In this document: positions 8,001 to 15,514 of the stretch, piece by piece
How the letters are laid out: each line of letters begins with the position of its first letter
Numbering within the stretch: position 1 is the stretch's first letter
Assembly: GCF_900091605.1 (NCBI RefSeq)
Contig: NZ_FMCQ01000014.1
Coordinates: forward strand, 1-64,000
Direction of reading: 5' to 3'
Source of the DNA: Micromonospora tulbaghiae
GTDB lineage: Bacteria > Actinomycetota > Actinomycetes > Mycobacteriales > Micromonosporaceae
Length of the DNA stretch: 64,000 bases
Position numbers and translations under genes: made by a program
The notes under the pieces: generated by a model
What the model was told of the DNA's origin: nothing
What the model saw: only the letters and a program-made list of their open reading frames with translations
The model's database searches: none

Positions 8001-8453
8001 ATGACCAGCACCGTTCCCGCCGACCTGCTCGCCGTCGCCGCCCGCTGGGCCGACCCGGACGGCTGGCCGGTGCCGCTGCGCTTCGAGGCGTCCGAGCGGT
8101 GGTACGCCCGGCTCGACGCCGGCGACGAGCACGAGGTGTGGGCGCTCAGCTGGCTGCCCGGACAGGGCACCGACCTGCACGACCACGGCGGCTCGGCCGG
8201 CGCGTTCCTGGTCGTGGCCGGCGTGCTCACCGAGGAGACGGTGAGCGGCGGGCGGCTGCGCCCGCACCGGCTCGCCGCCGGCGCCGGCCGGCGCTTCGGC
8301 GTACGGCACGTGCACCAGGTCACCAACCGCGGCGACGAGCCCGCCGTCAGCGTGCACGTGTACCGCCCGGCGCTGACCCGGATGACCCGCTACCACCTCG
8401 TCGCCGGCCGGCTCCGGGTCGCCGAGGTCGCCCGAGCCGGCGTGGCCTGGTGA
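8001..8453 (+). CDS. Cysteine dioxygenase type I family protein
   Basis: A 150-residue cupin that probably oxidises L-cysteine (or a related thiol) to the sulfinic acid with non-haem iron. H60 and H62 in GTDLHDHGGSAGAF and H105 in VRHVHQVTNRGDEP match the three-histidine iron site of the family; the protein is short, as in bacterial members. The next gene, a rhodanese 38 bases on, fits a role in cysteine or sulfane-sulfur handling. A thiol other than cysteine cannot be excluded. Confidence 0.82.
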   Translation: MTSTVPADLLAVAARWADPDGWPVPLRFEASERWYARLDAGDEHEVWALSWLPGQGTDLHDHGGSAGAFLVVAGVLTEETVSGGRLRPHRLAAGAGRRFGVRHVHQVTNRGDEPAVSVHVYRPALTRMTRYHLVAGRLRVAEVARAGVAW

Positions 8454-8491
8454 GCCGCCCCCGCAACCCCGACGAACGGAAGGACGCCACG

Positions 8492-8989
8492 ATGGCGCAG
8501 CAGACCCCCACCACCGCAACCGAGCGCTGTCCGGTCCCGCCGCCCGGCTCGCGGGGCATCGACGAGATCCTCGCCGCCGCCCGGGGCCGGCTGCACCGCC
8601 TCGACCCGGAGCAGGCCCACCTGGCGTGCCGGGGCGGCGCGCTGCTGGTGGACATCCGCCCGGCCGCACAGCGCGCCGCGCAGGGCACCGTGCCCGGCTC
8701 GCTCGTGGTCGAGCGCAACGTGCTGGAGTGGCGCTTCGACCCGCGCTGCGCGGCGCGGCTGCCGCAGGCCACCGGCTACGACGTCCCGGTGATCGTGCTC
8801 TGCCAGGAGGGCTACACCTCGTCGCTGGCCGCCGCCGCGCTCCAGGACATCGGCCTGCACCGGGCCACCGACGTCGTCGGCGGCTTCGCCGCCTGGCAGA
8901 TCGCCGGCCTGCCCACCCTCGGTCCCACCCCGCCGACCCGACCCTCGTCCGCTGCGCCCCCGGTCACCGCCGGCGGGGCGCTCCGCTGA
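8492..8989 (+). CDS. Rhodanese-domain sulfurtransferase-like protein
   Basis: A 165-residue single rhodanese domain: LLVDIRPAAQRAAQGTVPGS (51-70) is the CH2A-type entry, and C104 in VLCQEGYTSS is the catalytic cysteine that would carry the persulfide. The C-terminal GGFAAWQIAGLP is also typical. ATG 8492 has GGAAGGA seven bases upstream; an earlier GTG at 8450 overlaps the dioxygenase stop in frame and is a possible alternative. A linked dioxygenase and rhodanese suggest persulfide or cysteine-sulfur turnover. Confidence 0.85.
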   Translation: MAQQTPTTATERCPVPPPGSRGIDEILAAARGRLHRLDPEQAHLACRGGALLVDIRPAAQRAAQGTVPGSLVVERNVLEWRFDPRCAARLPQATGYDVPVIVLCQEGYTSSLAAAALQDIGLHRATDVVGGFAAWQIAGLPTLGPTPPTRPSSAAPPVTAGGALR

Positions 8990-9041
8990 CCGTCCCGCCG
9001 CATCCGGCGGGGCGGGGCGACCGCCCGCACAGGAGGCTCCC

Positions 9042-9635
9042 ATGTCCGTCGTCGCCCTCACCACCCGTCCGGCCCGATCCGGCCGCCCCGACCGGGCCGT
9101 GCCGCCCCGGCCGCGTACCGCACCGACGCTCACCATCACGCTCGACCTGGGCGCCGGGCCGCTGACGCCGGGCCTCGCGCGCCTGGTCGACCTGCTCGAC
9201 GAACTCGCCGCATCCGGGGAGGGGCTGGCCGCGTCCGGCGAAGGGCCGGCCGGACCGGACGACCGCCCGGCCGCCCGTACCGTGCTCGACCTGCGCCGCG
9301 GCGACGCGCCCGCCCTCGTGGCGCCCGCCCCCGGCGGCGTGCGCCTCCTCACCGGCACCCGGCGCGTCCGCCACGGCGGCGCCGAGATCCCGCTGACCCG
9401 CATCGAGTACGACCTGCTGCTGTTCCTCGCCGAACATCCCCGCCGGGTGTTCACCCGCCTGCAACTTCTCGCGAACGTCTGGGGCTACGAACACGCGGTG
9501 GCGCGCACCGTCGACGTGCACGTCCGCCGGCTGCGGGCCAAGTTCGGGCCGGACACGCCGCTGGTGACCACCGTGTACGGCGTGGGCTACCGCCTCGCCG
9601 ACGACGCCGAGATCGTCGTGGACCGCGACGCCTGA
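9042..9635 (+). CDS. OmpR/PhoB-type winged-helix regulator lacking a receiver domain (copy 1)
   Basis: A 197-residue protein whose last 95 residues form a PhoB-type winged helix: IPLTRIEYDLLLFLAEHP, RVFTRLQLLANVWGYE, then TVDVHVRRLRAKFG and TTVYGVGYRL. The first 100 residues are proline- and alanine-rich with a short strand-like segment (TLTITLDLGAG) and no aspartate receiver. Such proteins are not switched by phosphorylation through a receiver in the usual way. AGGAGG precedes ATG 9042. A paralogue lies 291 bases downstream; the pair follows the cysteine dioxygenase and rhodanese genes and may control them. Confidence 0.82.
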   Translation: MSVVALTTRPARSGRPDRAVPPRPRTAPTLTITLDLGAGPLTPGLARLVDLLDELAASGEGLAASGEGPAGPDDRPAARTVLDLRRGDAPALVAPAPGGVRLLTGTRRVRHGGAEIPLTRIEYDLLLFLAEHPRRVFTRLQLLANVWGYEHAVARTVDVHVRRLRAKFGPDTPLVTTVYGVGYRLADDAEIVVDRDA

Positions 9636-9651
9636 CCTCGGCCGACCGGCA

Positions 9652-9682
9652 CGCGGCGCACCCGGACCCGGGGTGCGCCGCG
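9652..9682 (+). terminator. Hairpin after the first winged-helix gene
   Basis: A GC-only stem of twelve pairs (CGCGGCGCACCC/GGGTGCGCCGCG with a six-base loop) lies 17 bases after the stop codon. No long T-run follows, as is usual in this GC range. Confidence 0.55.
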
Positions 9683-9926
9683 TTCACGTCTGCGGCCGAT
9701 CCGCCATTGTGAACCCGCGGGGAGACCCCCCGTACCACCGCGAATCGGTGCTCTGCTGTAATCAACGGGCCTCGCACGCAGAGCGAGCGCACGGCTGCGA
9801 TGTGTTCGTCAAATGTCACATTCATGCAACGCGGCCGCCCCTTGACCCTCGCAGAGACGCCGGGAAGCATCGATGAAGCGGCGTCCCGGGCCGTGGGGAG
9901 ATACCCGGACCAGCCCAAGGAGGACC
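9683..9926 (+). other. Long leader before the second winged-helix gene
   Basis: About 240 bases without a convincing gene, AT-richer than the flanks. It holds AATGTCACATT (9812-9822), a near-perfect palindrome, and several short direct repeats of ATGC. A promoter and operator for the second winged-helix gene are expected here. Short open frames at 9673 and 9800 lack family features. Confidence 0.4.
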
Positions 9927-10538
9927 ATGTCGGTCAGCCCCGCCTCGTCGCGCGCCGGATGGCATACGTCCCAACCCGCGGTCCCCGGTCGTCCCCCCGG
10001 CGGCCAGCGTCGTCCCGCCAACACCGCCGCCGCGCCCATGCTCACCGTCACCCTCAACATCCCCCTGGCCTGCGAGGAGTCGCTCACCCCGGCCGCCCTC
10101 CGGCTGCTCGACGCCGCCTGCGAGATGCTCGAACGCGGCGACGCGGTGGTCAGCGCGGGCACGGTCCCGGCCGAACGCCGGCCCGACGCCGTTCCGGCCG
10201 GCCGCGCTCCGGCGCGTCCGCTCGCCCCGACCATCCCGACCCTGCACATCCTCGCGTCGTCCCGGTCGGTGCTGCGTGACGGCGAGCCGCTGCCGCTGAC
10301 CCGCCTGGAGTTCGACCTGCTGCTGCACCTGGTCGCCCACCCGCGCCGGGTGTTCACCCGGCTGCAACTGCTCAACGCGGTCTGGGGATACGAGCACGCC
10401 GGCGTCCGCACCGTCGACGTGCACGTACGCCGGCTGCGCGGCAAGGTCGGCGTGGACGTCCCGCTCGTCACCACCGTCTACGGCGTCGGCTACCGGCTCG
10501 CCGACGACGCCCGGGTCACCATCGACCGCACGGGCTGA
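9927..10538 (+). CDS. OmpR/PhoB-type winged-helix regulator lacking a receiver domain (copy 2)
   Basis: A 203-residue paralogue of the preceding regulator. The winged helix (LPLTRLEFDLLLHLVAHP, RVFTRLQLLNAVWGYEHAG, RTVDVHVRRLRGKVG, TTVYGVGYRLADDAR) is highly similar, and both N-terminal halves carry a strand-like TVTLNIPL/TITLDL segment followed by a helix. ATG 9927 has AAGGAGGA three bases upstream; an in-frame ATG at 9873 has no such site. The recognition helix is close to that of copy 1, so the two may bind similar sites or heterodimerise. No histidine kinase is nearby. Confidence 0.83.
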   Translation: MSVSPASSRAGWHTSQPAVPGRPPGGQRRPANTAAAPMLTVTLNIPLACEESLTPAALRLLDAACEMLERGDAVVSAGTVPAERRPDAVPAGRAPARPLAPTIPTLHILASSRSVLRDGEPLPLTRLEFDLLLHLVAHPRRVFTRLQLLNAVWGYEHAGVRTVDVHVRRLRGKVGVDVPLVTTVYGVGYRLADDARVTIDRTG

Positions 10539-10636
10539 CCACCCGAACCACCACCCGACGACCGCCGCCGGACGGAGCCCCGACCGCCCGGAGCGATCAT
10601 GTGGTGACCGGCGCGCCCGCGCGGCACGATGGTCCG

Positions 10637-11266
10637 ATGCGCGTGCGCCCGATCAGCCCCGACCTGCTCGTCACCGAGCTGGCCGGGCGTTTCGCCCGCA
10701 CCGGGACGCCCGGCCGGCTGCGGGTCGCCGTGGACGGCCCGCCCGCCGCCGGGCCGGACGCGCTCGCCGAAGCGCTCGTCGACCCGCTGCGCGCCGCCGG
10801 CCGGCCGGTGCTGCACGTCCGCGCCGACGACTTCCTCCGCCCCGCCTCGGTACGCCTGGAGTACGGCCGCACCAACCCGGACGCCTACTACGAGGGCTGG
10901 CTCGACGAACCGGGGCTGCGCCGCGAGGTGCTCGACCCGGCCGGTCCGGACGGCTCGGGCCGGCTGCTGCCATCGCTGTGGGACGCCGCCGCCGACCGGG
11001 CCAGCCGGGCCGCGTACGTGGATCTGCCGCCCGGCGGCGTGGTCCTGGTCAGCGGTGCGCTGCTGCTCGGCGGCGCGCTGCCGTTCGACGTCACGGTCCA
11101 TCTCGTGCTCTCCCCGGCGGCGCTCGCGCGGCGTACCGACCCGGCGCTGCGCTGGACGCTGCCCGCCTTCGCCCGCTACGCCGACGAGGTCGTCCCCGCG
11201 TCCTTCGCCGACGTGGTGGTCCGGGCCGACGACCCGCGCCGTCCGGCACTTGTCGAGGCCGCCTGA
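10637..11266 (+). CDS. Uridine-kinase-like protein with a degenerate P-loop
   Basis: A 209-residue protein with the order of a uridine kinase/phosphoribulokinase: VAVDGPPAAGPD (30-41) in the P-loop place, HVRADDFLRPAS with the substrate-region DDF, EYGRTNPDAYYEGWLDE, then GGVVLVSGALLL. The Walker A lysine and serine/threonine are replaced by P40 and D41, so ordinary ATP binding is unlikely. I recall similar losses in related actinobacterial proteins. It may bind a nucleoside without phosphorylating it. A function as an active kinase is not supported. Confidence 0.7.
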   Translation: MRVRPISPDLLVTELAGRFARTGTPGRLRVAVDGPPAAGPDALAEALVDPLRAAGRPVLHVRADDFLRPASVRLEYGRTNPDAYYEGWLDEPGLRREVLDPAGPDGSGRLLPSLWDAAADRASRAAYVDLPPGGVVLVSGALLLGGALPFDVTVHLVLSPAALARRTDPALRWTLPAFARYADEVVPASFADVVVRADDPRRPALVEAA

Positions 11267-11308
11267 CCAGCGGCTGCGGACTCACCGGAAACACTCAGGA
11301 AATAGCCG

Positions 11309-11334
11309 GTTTGGCCCGCCGTGGGCGGGGGTAA
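11309..11334 (+). promoter_or_regulatory. Stress-sigma-like promoter before the DksA/TraR-type gene
   Basis: GTTT (11309-11312), sixteen bases, GGGTAA (11329-11334) matches the actinobacterial SigB-type pattern (GTTT, 14-17 bases, GGGTA). It lies about 115 bases before the start of the zinc-finger gene. Chance matches are possible. Confidence 0.35.
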
Positions 11335-11448
11335 TCGCCCGGCTCACAGAGCACGGGTGATCTCGTAGCCCGCGCTTCCACAGTCGGACCGGGTCCGGGG
11401 CGCTGGCCGCCCCGGTCCGGTATGAGGACGTAGGAAAGGCAGGCAGCG

Positions 11449-11847
11449 ATGCTCGTCCACGACACGACAGCCACCGGCCGCTCCCAGGCGGAGGCCGACC
11501 AGATCCGGCAGTCCCTGCGGTCGCGGTACGACGAGCTGACCGCCGAGTACGAGCACACGCTGGCGCAGAGCCACGTGCTGCGGCTGGTGGAGGTCGGCGA
11601 CACCGCCGGCGACGACCAGGCCGACAGCGGCACCAAGACCGCCGAGCGGGACACCGCCCAGTCGCTGCTGCGCACCATCCTGGAGCGGCGGGCGCAGTTC
11701 GAGCACGCGCTGACCCGCCTGGACGAGGGCACCTACGGCTTCTGCGAGGGCTGCACCGCCCCGATCCCGGTGGAGCGGCTGGAGATCTTCCCGTCCGCCA
11801 CCTCCTGCGTGGCCTGCAAGCAGACCCGGGAGCGGCGGGCGGCCTGA
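11449..11847 (+). CDS. DksA/TraR-type zinc-finger protein
   Basis: A 132-residue protein with a long N-terminal coiled coil (residues about 12-100) and a C-terminal C4 zinc finger, CEGC at 102-105 and CVAC near 124, in the frame GTYGFCEGCTAPIPVERLE typical of the TraR/DksA family. Members bind in the secondary channel of RNA polymerase; many actinobacterial ones are uncharacterised. ATG 11449 follows AGGAAAGG. A SigB-like promoter upstream would fit stress induction. Confidence 0.88.
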   Translation: MLVHDTTATGRSQAEADQIRQSLRSRYDELTAEYEHTLAQSHVLRLVEVGDTAGDDQADSGTKTAERDTAQSLLRTILERRAQFEHALTRLDEGTYGFCEGCTAPIPVERLEIFPSATSCVACKQTRERRAA

Positions 11848-11894
11848 ACGCCGCTCCGGTTGCCGGTCGGTCCCCGACGCGGTGGACTCCTGCC

Positions 11895-12764
11895 ATGGGT
11901 GAGATAAAGGTGGGCACCGCCTCGTGGACCGACCGGACCCTGCTCGACTCCGGCTGGTACCCGGCGAGCGCCGACACGCCGGAGAAGCGGCTGTCCTACT
12001 ACGCCCGGCAGTTCCCGCTGGTCGAGGTGGACGCCACCTACTACTCGCCACCGGCCGAGCGGACCGCCCGGCTGTGGGCCGAGCGCACCCCGGCCGGGTT
12101 CACGTTCAACGTCAAGGCGTTCAGCCTGCTGACCGGCCACCCCACCCGCGTCTCCGCGCTCTACAAGGACCTGCGCCCCGAGACCGACAAGCGCAACGTC
12201 TACCCGGACGACCTGCCCGCGCAGGCGTACGAGGAGGTCTGGACCCGGTTCCTGTCCGCACTCGACCCGCTCGTCGAGGCCGGCAAGCTGGGCGCGTTGC
12301 TGTTCCAGTTCCCGCCCTGGTTCACCATCAAGCGGGCCAACAAGCAGTACTTGCTGGAAGTGGCGCGGCGGTGCGCGCCGCTGCGCCCGGTCTTCGAGTT
12401 CCGGCACGCCTCCTGGTTCGACGGCGACAACGCCGAGGAGACGCTCGGTTTCCTGCGCGAGCACGAGCTGCCGTTCGTCTGCGTGGACATGCCGCAGGGA
12501 CACAAGTCGTCCATCCCCCCGGTGCTGGCGGCCACCGCTGACCTCGCGGTGGTCCGGTTCCACGGGCACAGCGACAAGTGGACCAGCAAGGACATCCACG
12601 AGAAGTTCGGCTACGACTACTCCAAGCGGGAGCTGCGCGACTGGGCGCCGAAGCTGCGCGAGCTGGCCGGCCAGGCCGAGCAGACGCACGTGCTGATGAA
12701 CAACTGCTACCAGGACTACGCGCAGCGCAACGGCACCACGCTCGCGGGCCTGCTGGACGCCTGA
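11895..12764 (+). CDS. DUF72 family protein (first of two)
   Basis: A 289-residue protein of the DUF72/YecE TIM-barrel family, with VGTASWTDRTLLDSGWYP at the start, VEVDATYYSPP near 50, FTFNVKAFSLLTGHP near 78 and LLFQFPPWF near 138. The reaction is not established; proposals for the family include nucleic-acid-linked roles. A hairpin terminator follows. A second, more divergent DUF72 gene lies on the other strand 0.7 kb away. Confidence 0.88.
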   Translation: MGEIKVGTASWTDRTLLDSGWYPASADTPEKRLSYYARQFPLVEVDATYYSPPAERTARLWAERTPAGFTFNVKAFSLLTGHPTRVSALYKDLRPETDKRNVYPDDLPAQAYEEVWTRFLSALDPLVEAGKLGALLFQFPPWFTIKRANKQYLLEVARRCAPLRPVFEFRHASWFDGDNAEETLGFLREHELPFVCVDMPQGHKSSIPPVLAATADLAVVRFHGHSDKWTSKDIHEKFGYDYSKRELRDWAPKLRELAGQAEQTHVLMNNCYQDYAQRNGTTLAGLLDA

Positions 12765-12768
12765 GCGT

Positions 12769-12787
12769 CTCACCCGGTACGGGTGAG
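12769..12787 (+). terminator. Short hairpin after the DUF72 gene
   Basis: CTCACCCG/CGGGTGAG pair around a three-base loop five bases after the stop codon. The eight-pair stem has no T-run, so it may only be a weak terminator. Confidence 0.4.
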
Positions 12788-12859
12788 GCCGGCTCACCCG
12801 CGCCCGCCGCAGCATGGGCAGTGGGCGCCGGCTCGGGCGCCGTGACGAGGAGGTGGGTC

Positions 12860-13042
12860 ATGACGGTACGGGTGGTGGCGGACCGACGCCGCGGTGGCGT
12901 ACTGCACGTGGTCGGCAGCTCCGAGGCGGCACGGCGGGGCGAACGGCCCGGCCGGTTCAGCCCGACCCGGCTGTGGCGGGGCCCCAGCGGTCCGCCGCGC
13001 CGCGCCGACGACCGACGCTGGGAGACCGAAGCACGGGGGTGA
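12860..13042 (+). CDS. Small basic hypothetical protein
   Basis: A 60-residue, arginine-rich protein beginning MTVRVVADRRRGGVLHVVGS. GAGGAGG eight bases upstream is a strong ribosome site, and the stop lies five bases before the DUF2267 gene, so the two are probably co-translated. No family is recognised. The short length and composition leave some doubt that it is a functional protein. Confidence 0.55.
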   Translation: MTVRVVADRRRGGVLHVVGSSEAARRGERPGRFSPTRLWRGPSGPPRRADDRRWETEARG

Positions 13043-13047
13043 GCCCG

Positions 13048-13476
13048 ATGGCCGAACAGCTGTTGTCCGCGTTCGAGTCCTCGCTGGACAAGACGAACGT
13101 GATCCTCAAGGAGATCGAGTCCGCGTACGGCTGGCCGAAGGAACGGCGCAACCAGTCCTACGCCGCGCTGCGTACCGTGCTGCACCTGCTGCGGGACCGG
13201 CTGCCGGTGCAGGAGAGCACCGAGTTCGCCCAGCAGTTGCCGGTGCTGGTGCGCGGGATCTACTTCGACGGCTGGCAGCCGGAGAACGTGCCGATCAAGC
13301 TCAACCGCGACGACTTCCTGTACGAGGTGCGCCAGGGCTTCCCGTACGACGTCGAAGGCGGCGCGCAGCGGGTGGTGCAGGTCGTGCTGGACACGCTGCG
13401 CCGGCACGTCACCCAGGGCGAGTGGGAGGACGTGAAGGCCACCATGCCGGGTGACCTGCGTCAGATGATTCCCTGA
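13048..13476 (+). CDS. DUF2267 family protein
   Basis: A 142-residue all-helical protein. The family signature is clear: SYAALRTVLHLLRDRLPVQE (37-56), AQQLPVLVRGIYFDGW (62-77) and the C-terminal RRHVTQGEWEDVKATMPGDLR. DUF2267 proteins are soluble and of unknown function, often found near stress or DNA-repair genes. ATG 13048 sits five bases after the small upstream ORF. The last 16 bases overlap the convergent DUF72 gene. Confidence 0.85.
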   Translation: MAEQLLSAFESSLDKTNVILKEIESAYGWPKERRNQSYAALRTVLHLLRDRLPVQESTEFAQQLPVLVRGIYFDGWQPENVPIKLNRDDFLYEVRQGFPYDVEGGAQRVVQVVLDTLRRHVTQGEWEDVKATMPGDLRQMIP

Positions 13477-14270
13477 TCCGGCACCGGCCCGGCCCGTCCC
13501 GCCCCCTCGGCGGGGCGGGCCGCAGGTGTCCGCGACACCGGCAGCCCGGCCCGCCGGGCCAGCCCGGCGAACGCGACCGCGTCGACGATCGCCGCGCCGC
13601 CCGGGTCGTTGTTGAAGTAGACGTACGCCGGTTCGCCGTCGCCGAACGCCCCGGCCAGCCGGCGCGCCCAGCCGGCCAGCGCGGCCCGCCCGTAGCGCGG
13701 CCACGGCCGGGCCCGGCCCTCGTGCAGCCGCAGGTAACCGAAGTCGGTGGTGCGCCACAGCGGGGTCACCGGCCGGCTGAGCCGGTCGGCCCAGACCAGC
13801 GCCGCCCGGTGCCGTTCCAGCACCCGCCGGGTCTCGTCGGTCCACCACGACGGATGCCGCGGCTCGACCGCCACCCGCACGTCGGCGGGGAACAGGCGCA
13901 GCACGCCGGCCAGCGCGTCCCGGTCGGCCCGCAGCGTCGGCGGGAGCTGCACCAGCACCGGCCCCAGCCGGTCGCCCAGCCCGGACGCCCGGTCGAGGAA
14001 ACGGGCCACCGGCTCGGCCGGGTCGCGCAGCCGCTTCACGTGGGTCAGGTAACGGCTCATCTTCACCGCCACGCAGAAGTCGCCGGGCGTACGCTCCCGC
14101 CACGCGACGAATGTGTCCCGCTCCGGCAGCCGGTAGAACGCGTTGTTCACCTCGACCGTGGCGAACCGCGCGGCGAAGTGCTCCAGCCAGCGCCGCTGTG
14201 GCAGCCCGGCCGGGTAGAACCGCTCCCGCCAGTCCCGGTACTGCCAGCCCGATGTGCCGACCAGGAACAT
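13461..14270 (-). CDS. DUF72 family protein (second of two)
   Basis: A 269-residue DUF72 TIM-barrel protein with VGTSGWQYRDWRERFYP at the N-terminus, FATVEVNNAFYRLPER, FCVAVKMSRYLTHVKRLRD and LGPVLVQLPPTLRAD. It is clearly distinct in sequence from the first DUF72 protein, so this looks like two subfamilies rather than a recent duplication. The C-terminal 25 residues are low-complexity and run past the convergent gene's stop. It is followed upstream by a deacetylase gene with nine bases between them, probably one transcript. Confidence 0.87.
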   Translation of the reverse strand: MFLVGTSGWQYRDWRERFYPAGLPQRRWLEHFAARFATVEVNNAFYRLPERDTFVAWRERTPGDFCVAVKMSRYLTHVKRLRDPAEPVARFLDRASGLGDRLGPVLVQLPPTLRADRDALAGVLRLFPADVRVAVEPRHPSWWTDETRRVLERHRAALVWADRLSRPVTPLWRTTDFGYLRLHEGRARPWPRYGRAALAGWARRLAGAFGDGEPAYVYFNNDPGGAAIVDAVAFAGLARRAGLPVSRTPAARPAEGAGRAGPVPDQGII

Positions 14271-14279
14271 CTCCGTGCC

Positions 14280-15023
14280 CTACTGAAGGTTGATCGGGAA
14301 GACCTCGAACGTGGCGCCGAACCGCGCGCCGAGCCGGCGCCCGGCCGGCCGGGCCATGCCCTCCAGGAACTCCTCGGCGTCGAAGCTGCCGTCGCCGAGG
14401 CCGCTCAGGTATGCACCGTGGGCCCGCAGCGACGCGACGCCCCTGTCGAACGTGTCCGTCACGTCCACCCCGTGCCGGGCCACCGGCGACCCGGCCGCCC
14501 ACACCTCGCGGACCCGCGACCACGGCTGCGTGCCGCCGGTGAGCTGCTCCGGGAAGATCCACCGGTTGCCGGCGTCGCGGACCGCGTCCAGCGTGGCCCG
14601 GCCGCAGGCGATGTGGTCGGCCTGGTTCAGCGCGTACGCCCCGTCCCAGGTCTCCCGGAAGTTGTTCGTCAGCACCACGTCCGGCCGGTGCCGGCGCACC
14701 ACCTCGGCGATCGCGCGGCGCAGCGGCACGCCGTACTCCAGCAGCCCGTCGGGCAGGCCGAGGAACTCGACCTGCGACACCCCGACCACGGCGGCGGAGG
14801 CGCGTTGCTCCTCCTCGCGCACCACGCGGGCGCGCTCCGGCGACATCCCGTCGATGCCCGCCTCGCCGCTGGTGAGCAGGCAGTACACGACCTCCTTGCT
14901 CTGCCCGGTCCACCGGGCCACCGCGGCGGCGGCGCCGAACTCCAGGTCGTCGGGGTGGGCCACCACTGCGAGCGCCCGCTGCCAGTCCTCGGTCAGCGGG
15001 GTGAGGGGCTCCGGCTGCGTCAC
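14280..15023 (-). CDS. PIG-L family deacetylase
   Basis: A 247-residue zinc hydrolase of the PIG-L/LmbE type. LAVVAHPDDLEFGAAAAVA holds the HPDD zinc-binding motif, and VLTNNFRETWDGAYALNQADHIACG carries the downstream histidine. Family members remove N-acetyl groups from amino sugars (MshB and the mycothiol conjugate amidase are relatives), but the substrate here is unknown and this is not clearly MshB. GTG 15023 is chosen because GAGGAG lies six bases upstream; an in-frame ATG at 15053 is possible. Confidence 0.85.
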   Translation of the reverse strand: MTQPEPLTPLTEDWQRALAVVAHPDDLEFGAAAAVARWTGQSKEVVYCLLTSGEAGIDGMSPERARVVREEEQRASAAVVGVSQVEFLGLPDGLLEYGVPLRRAIAEVVRRHRPDVVLTNNFRETWDGAYALNQADHIACGRATLDAVRDAGNRWIFPEQLTGGTQPWSRVREVWAAGSPVARHGVDVTDTFDRGVASLRAHGAYLSGLGDGSFDAEEFLEGMARPAGRRLGARFGATFEVFPINLQ

Positions 15024-15208
15024 GTGCGTCTCCTCGCGTCGTCCTCCCGCCATCCTGGCATCCGCCCGGTCCGGCCGCTTGCCCCGGGAACCGTCCGTGC
15101 GGCGGCGTCCGGGCGTCTACGGTGTGGTTAGAGAAGATCGGGCGTGGGGTACCACCCGCTGCACACGGACCCCGGCACCACGCGGGGCGGCACACCGAGG
15201 GAGCACCC

Positions 15209-15511
15209 ATGGCATTGAACGACGACGACATCCAGAGCAGCGGCGGCAGCGGCCTGGAGGGCCCGGCCGACGGCGGTGCGACCCCGGGTCAGCACGACGG
15301 TGGCGCGGACGGCGGCGCCGAGGGTCCGGCCGACGGCGGCGCGACCCCGGGTCAGCACGACGGTGGCGCGGACGGCGGCGCCGAGGGCCCCGCTGACGGC
15401 GGCGCGACCCCGGGTCAGCACGACGGTGGCGCGGACGGCAGCGCGGAGGGTCCGGCCGACGGCGGCGCGACCCCCGGCCAGCACGACGGCGGCGCCGACG
15501 GCAGCGCCTGA
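15209..15511 (+). CDS. Tandem-repeat peptide, possible substrate of the adjoining JmjC oxygenase
   Basis: A 100-residue protein with a 16-residue N-terminal leader, MALNDDDIQSSGGSGL, followed by exactly four 21-residue repeats of the form EGPADGGATPGQHDGGADG-(G/S)-A. Each repeat has one histidine, one glutamine and three aspartates and no hydrophobic core, so the protein is probably unfolded. GAGGGAG upstream is a good ribosome site. The stop is three bases before the JmjC oxygenase start, which has no ribosome site of its own. A leader plus repeated cores beside a hydroxylase resembles a multi-core RiPP precursor; that is inference. Confidence 0.75.
   Translation: MALNDDDIQSSGGSGLEGPADGGATPGQHDGGADGGAEGPADGGATPGQHDGGADGGAEGPADGGATPGQHDGGADGSAEGPADGGATPGQHDGGADGSA
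15257..15508 (+). repeat. Four tandem 63-bp coding repeats
   Basis: Four in-frame 63-base units at 15257-15319, 15320-15382, 15383-15445 and 15446-15508 differ only at scattered positions, mostly third bases, and at one G/S codon. Near-identity at DNA level suggests recent expansion or gene conversion. Confidence 0.95.
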
Positions 15512-15514
15512 CAC

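Noticed and set aside
9673..9876. Short frames between the two winged-helix genes
   Set aside because: No ribosome site or family; the region reads better as a leader.
12328..15231. Long minus-strand frame covering DUF72 and PIG-L genes
   Set aside because: Shifted frame of two real genes; motif-bearing frames of those genes are clear.
15257..15508. CRISPR-like or minisatellite array
   Set aside because: Units are in-frame 63-base codon repeats of one protein, without spacers.
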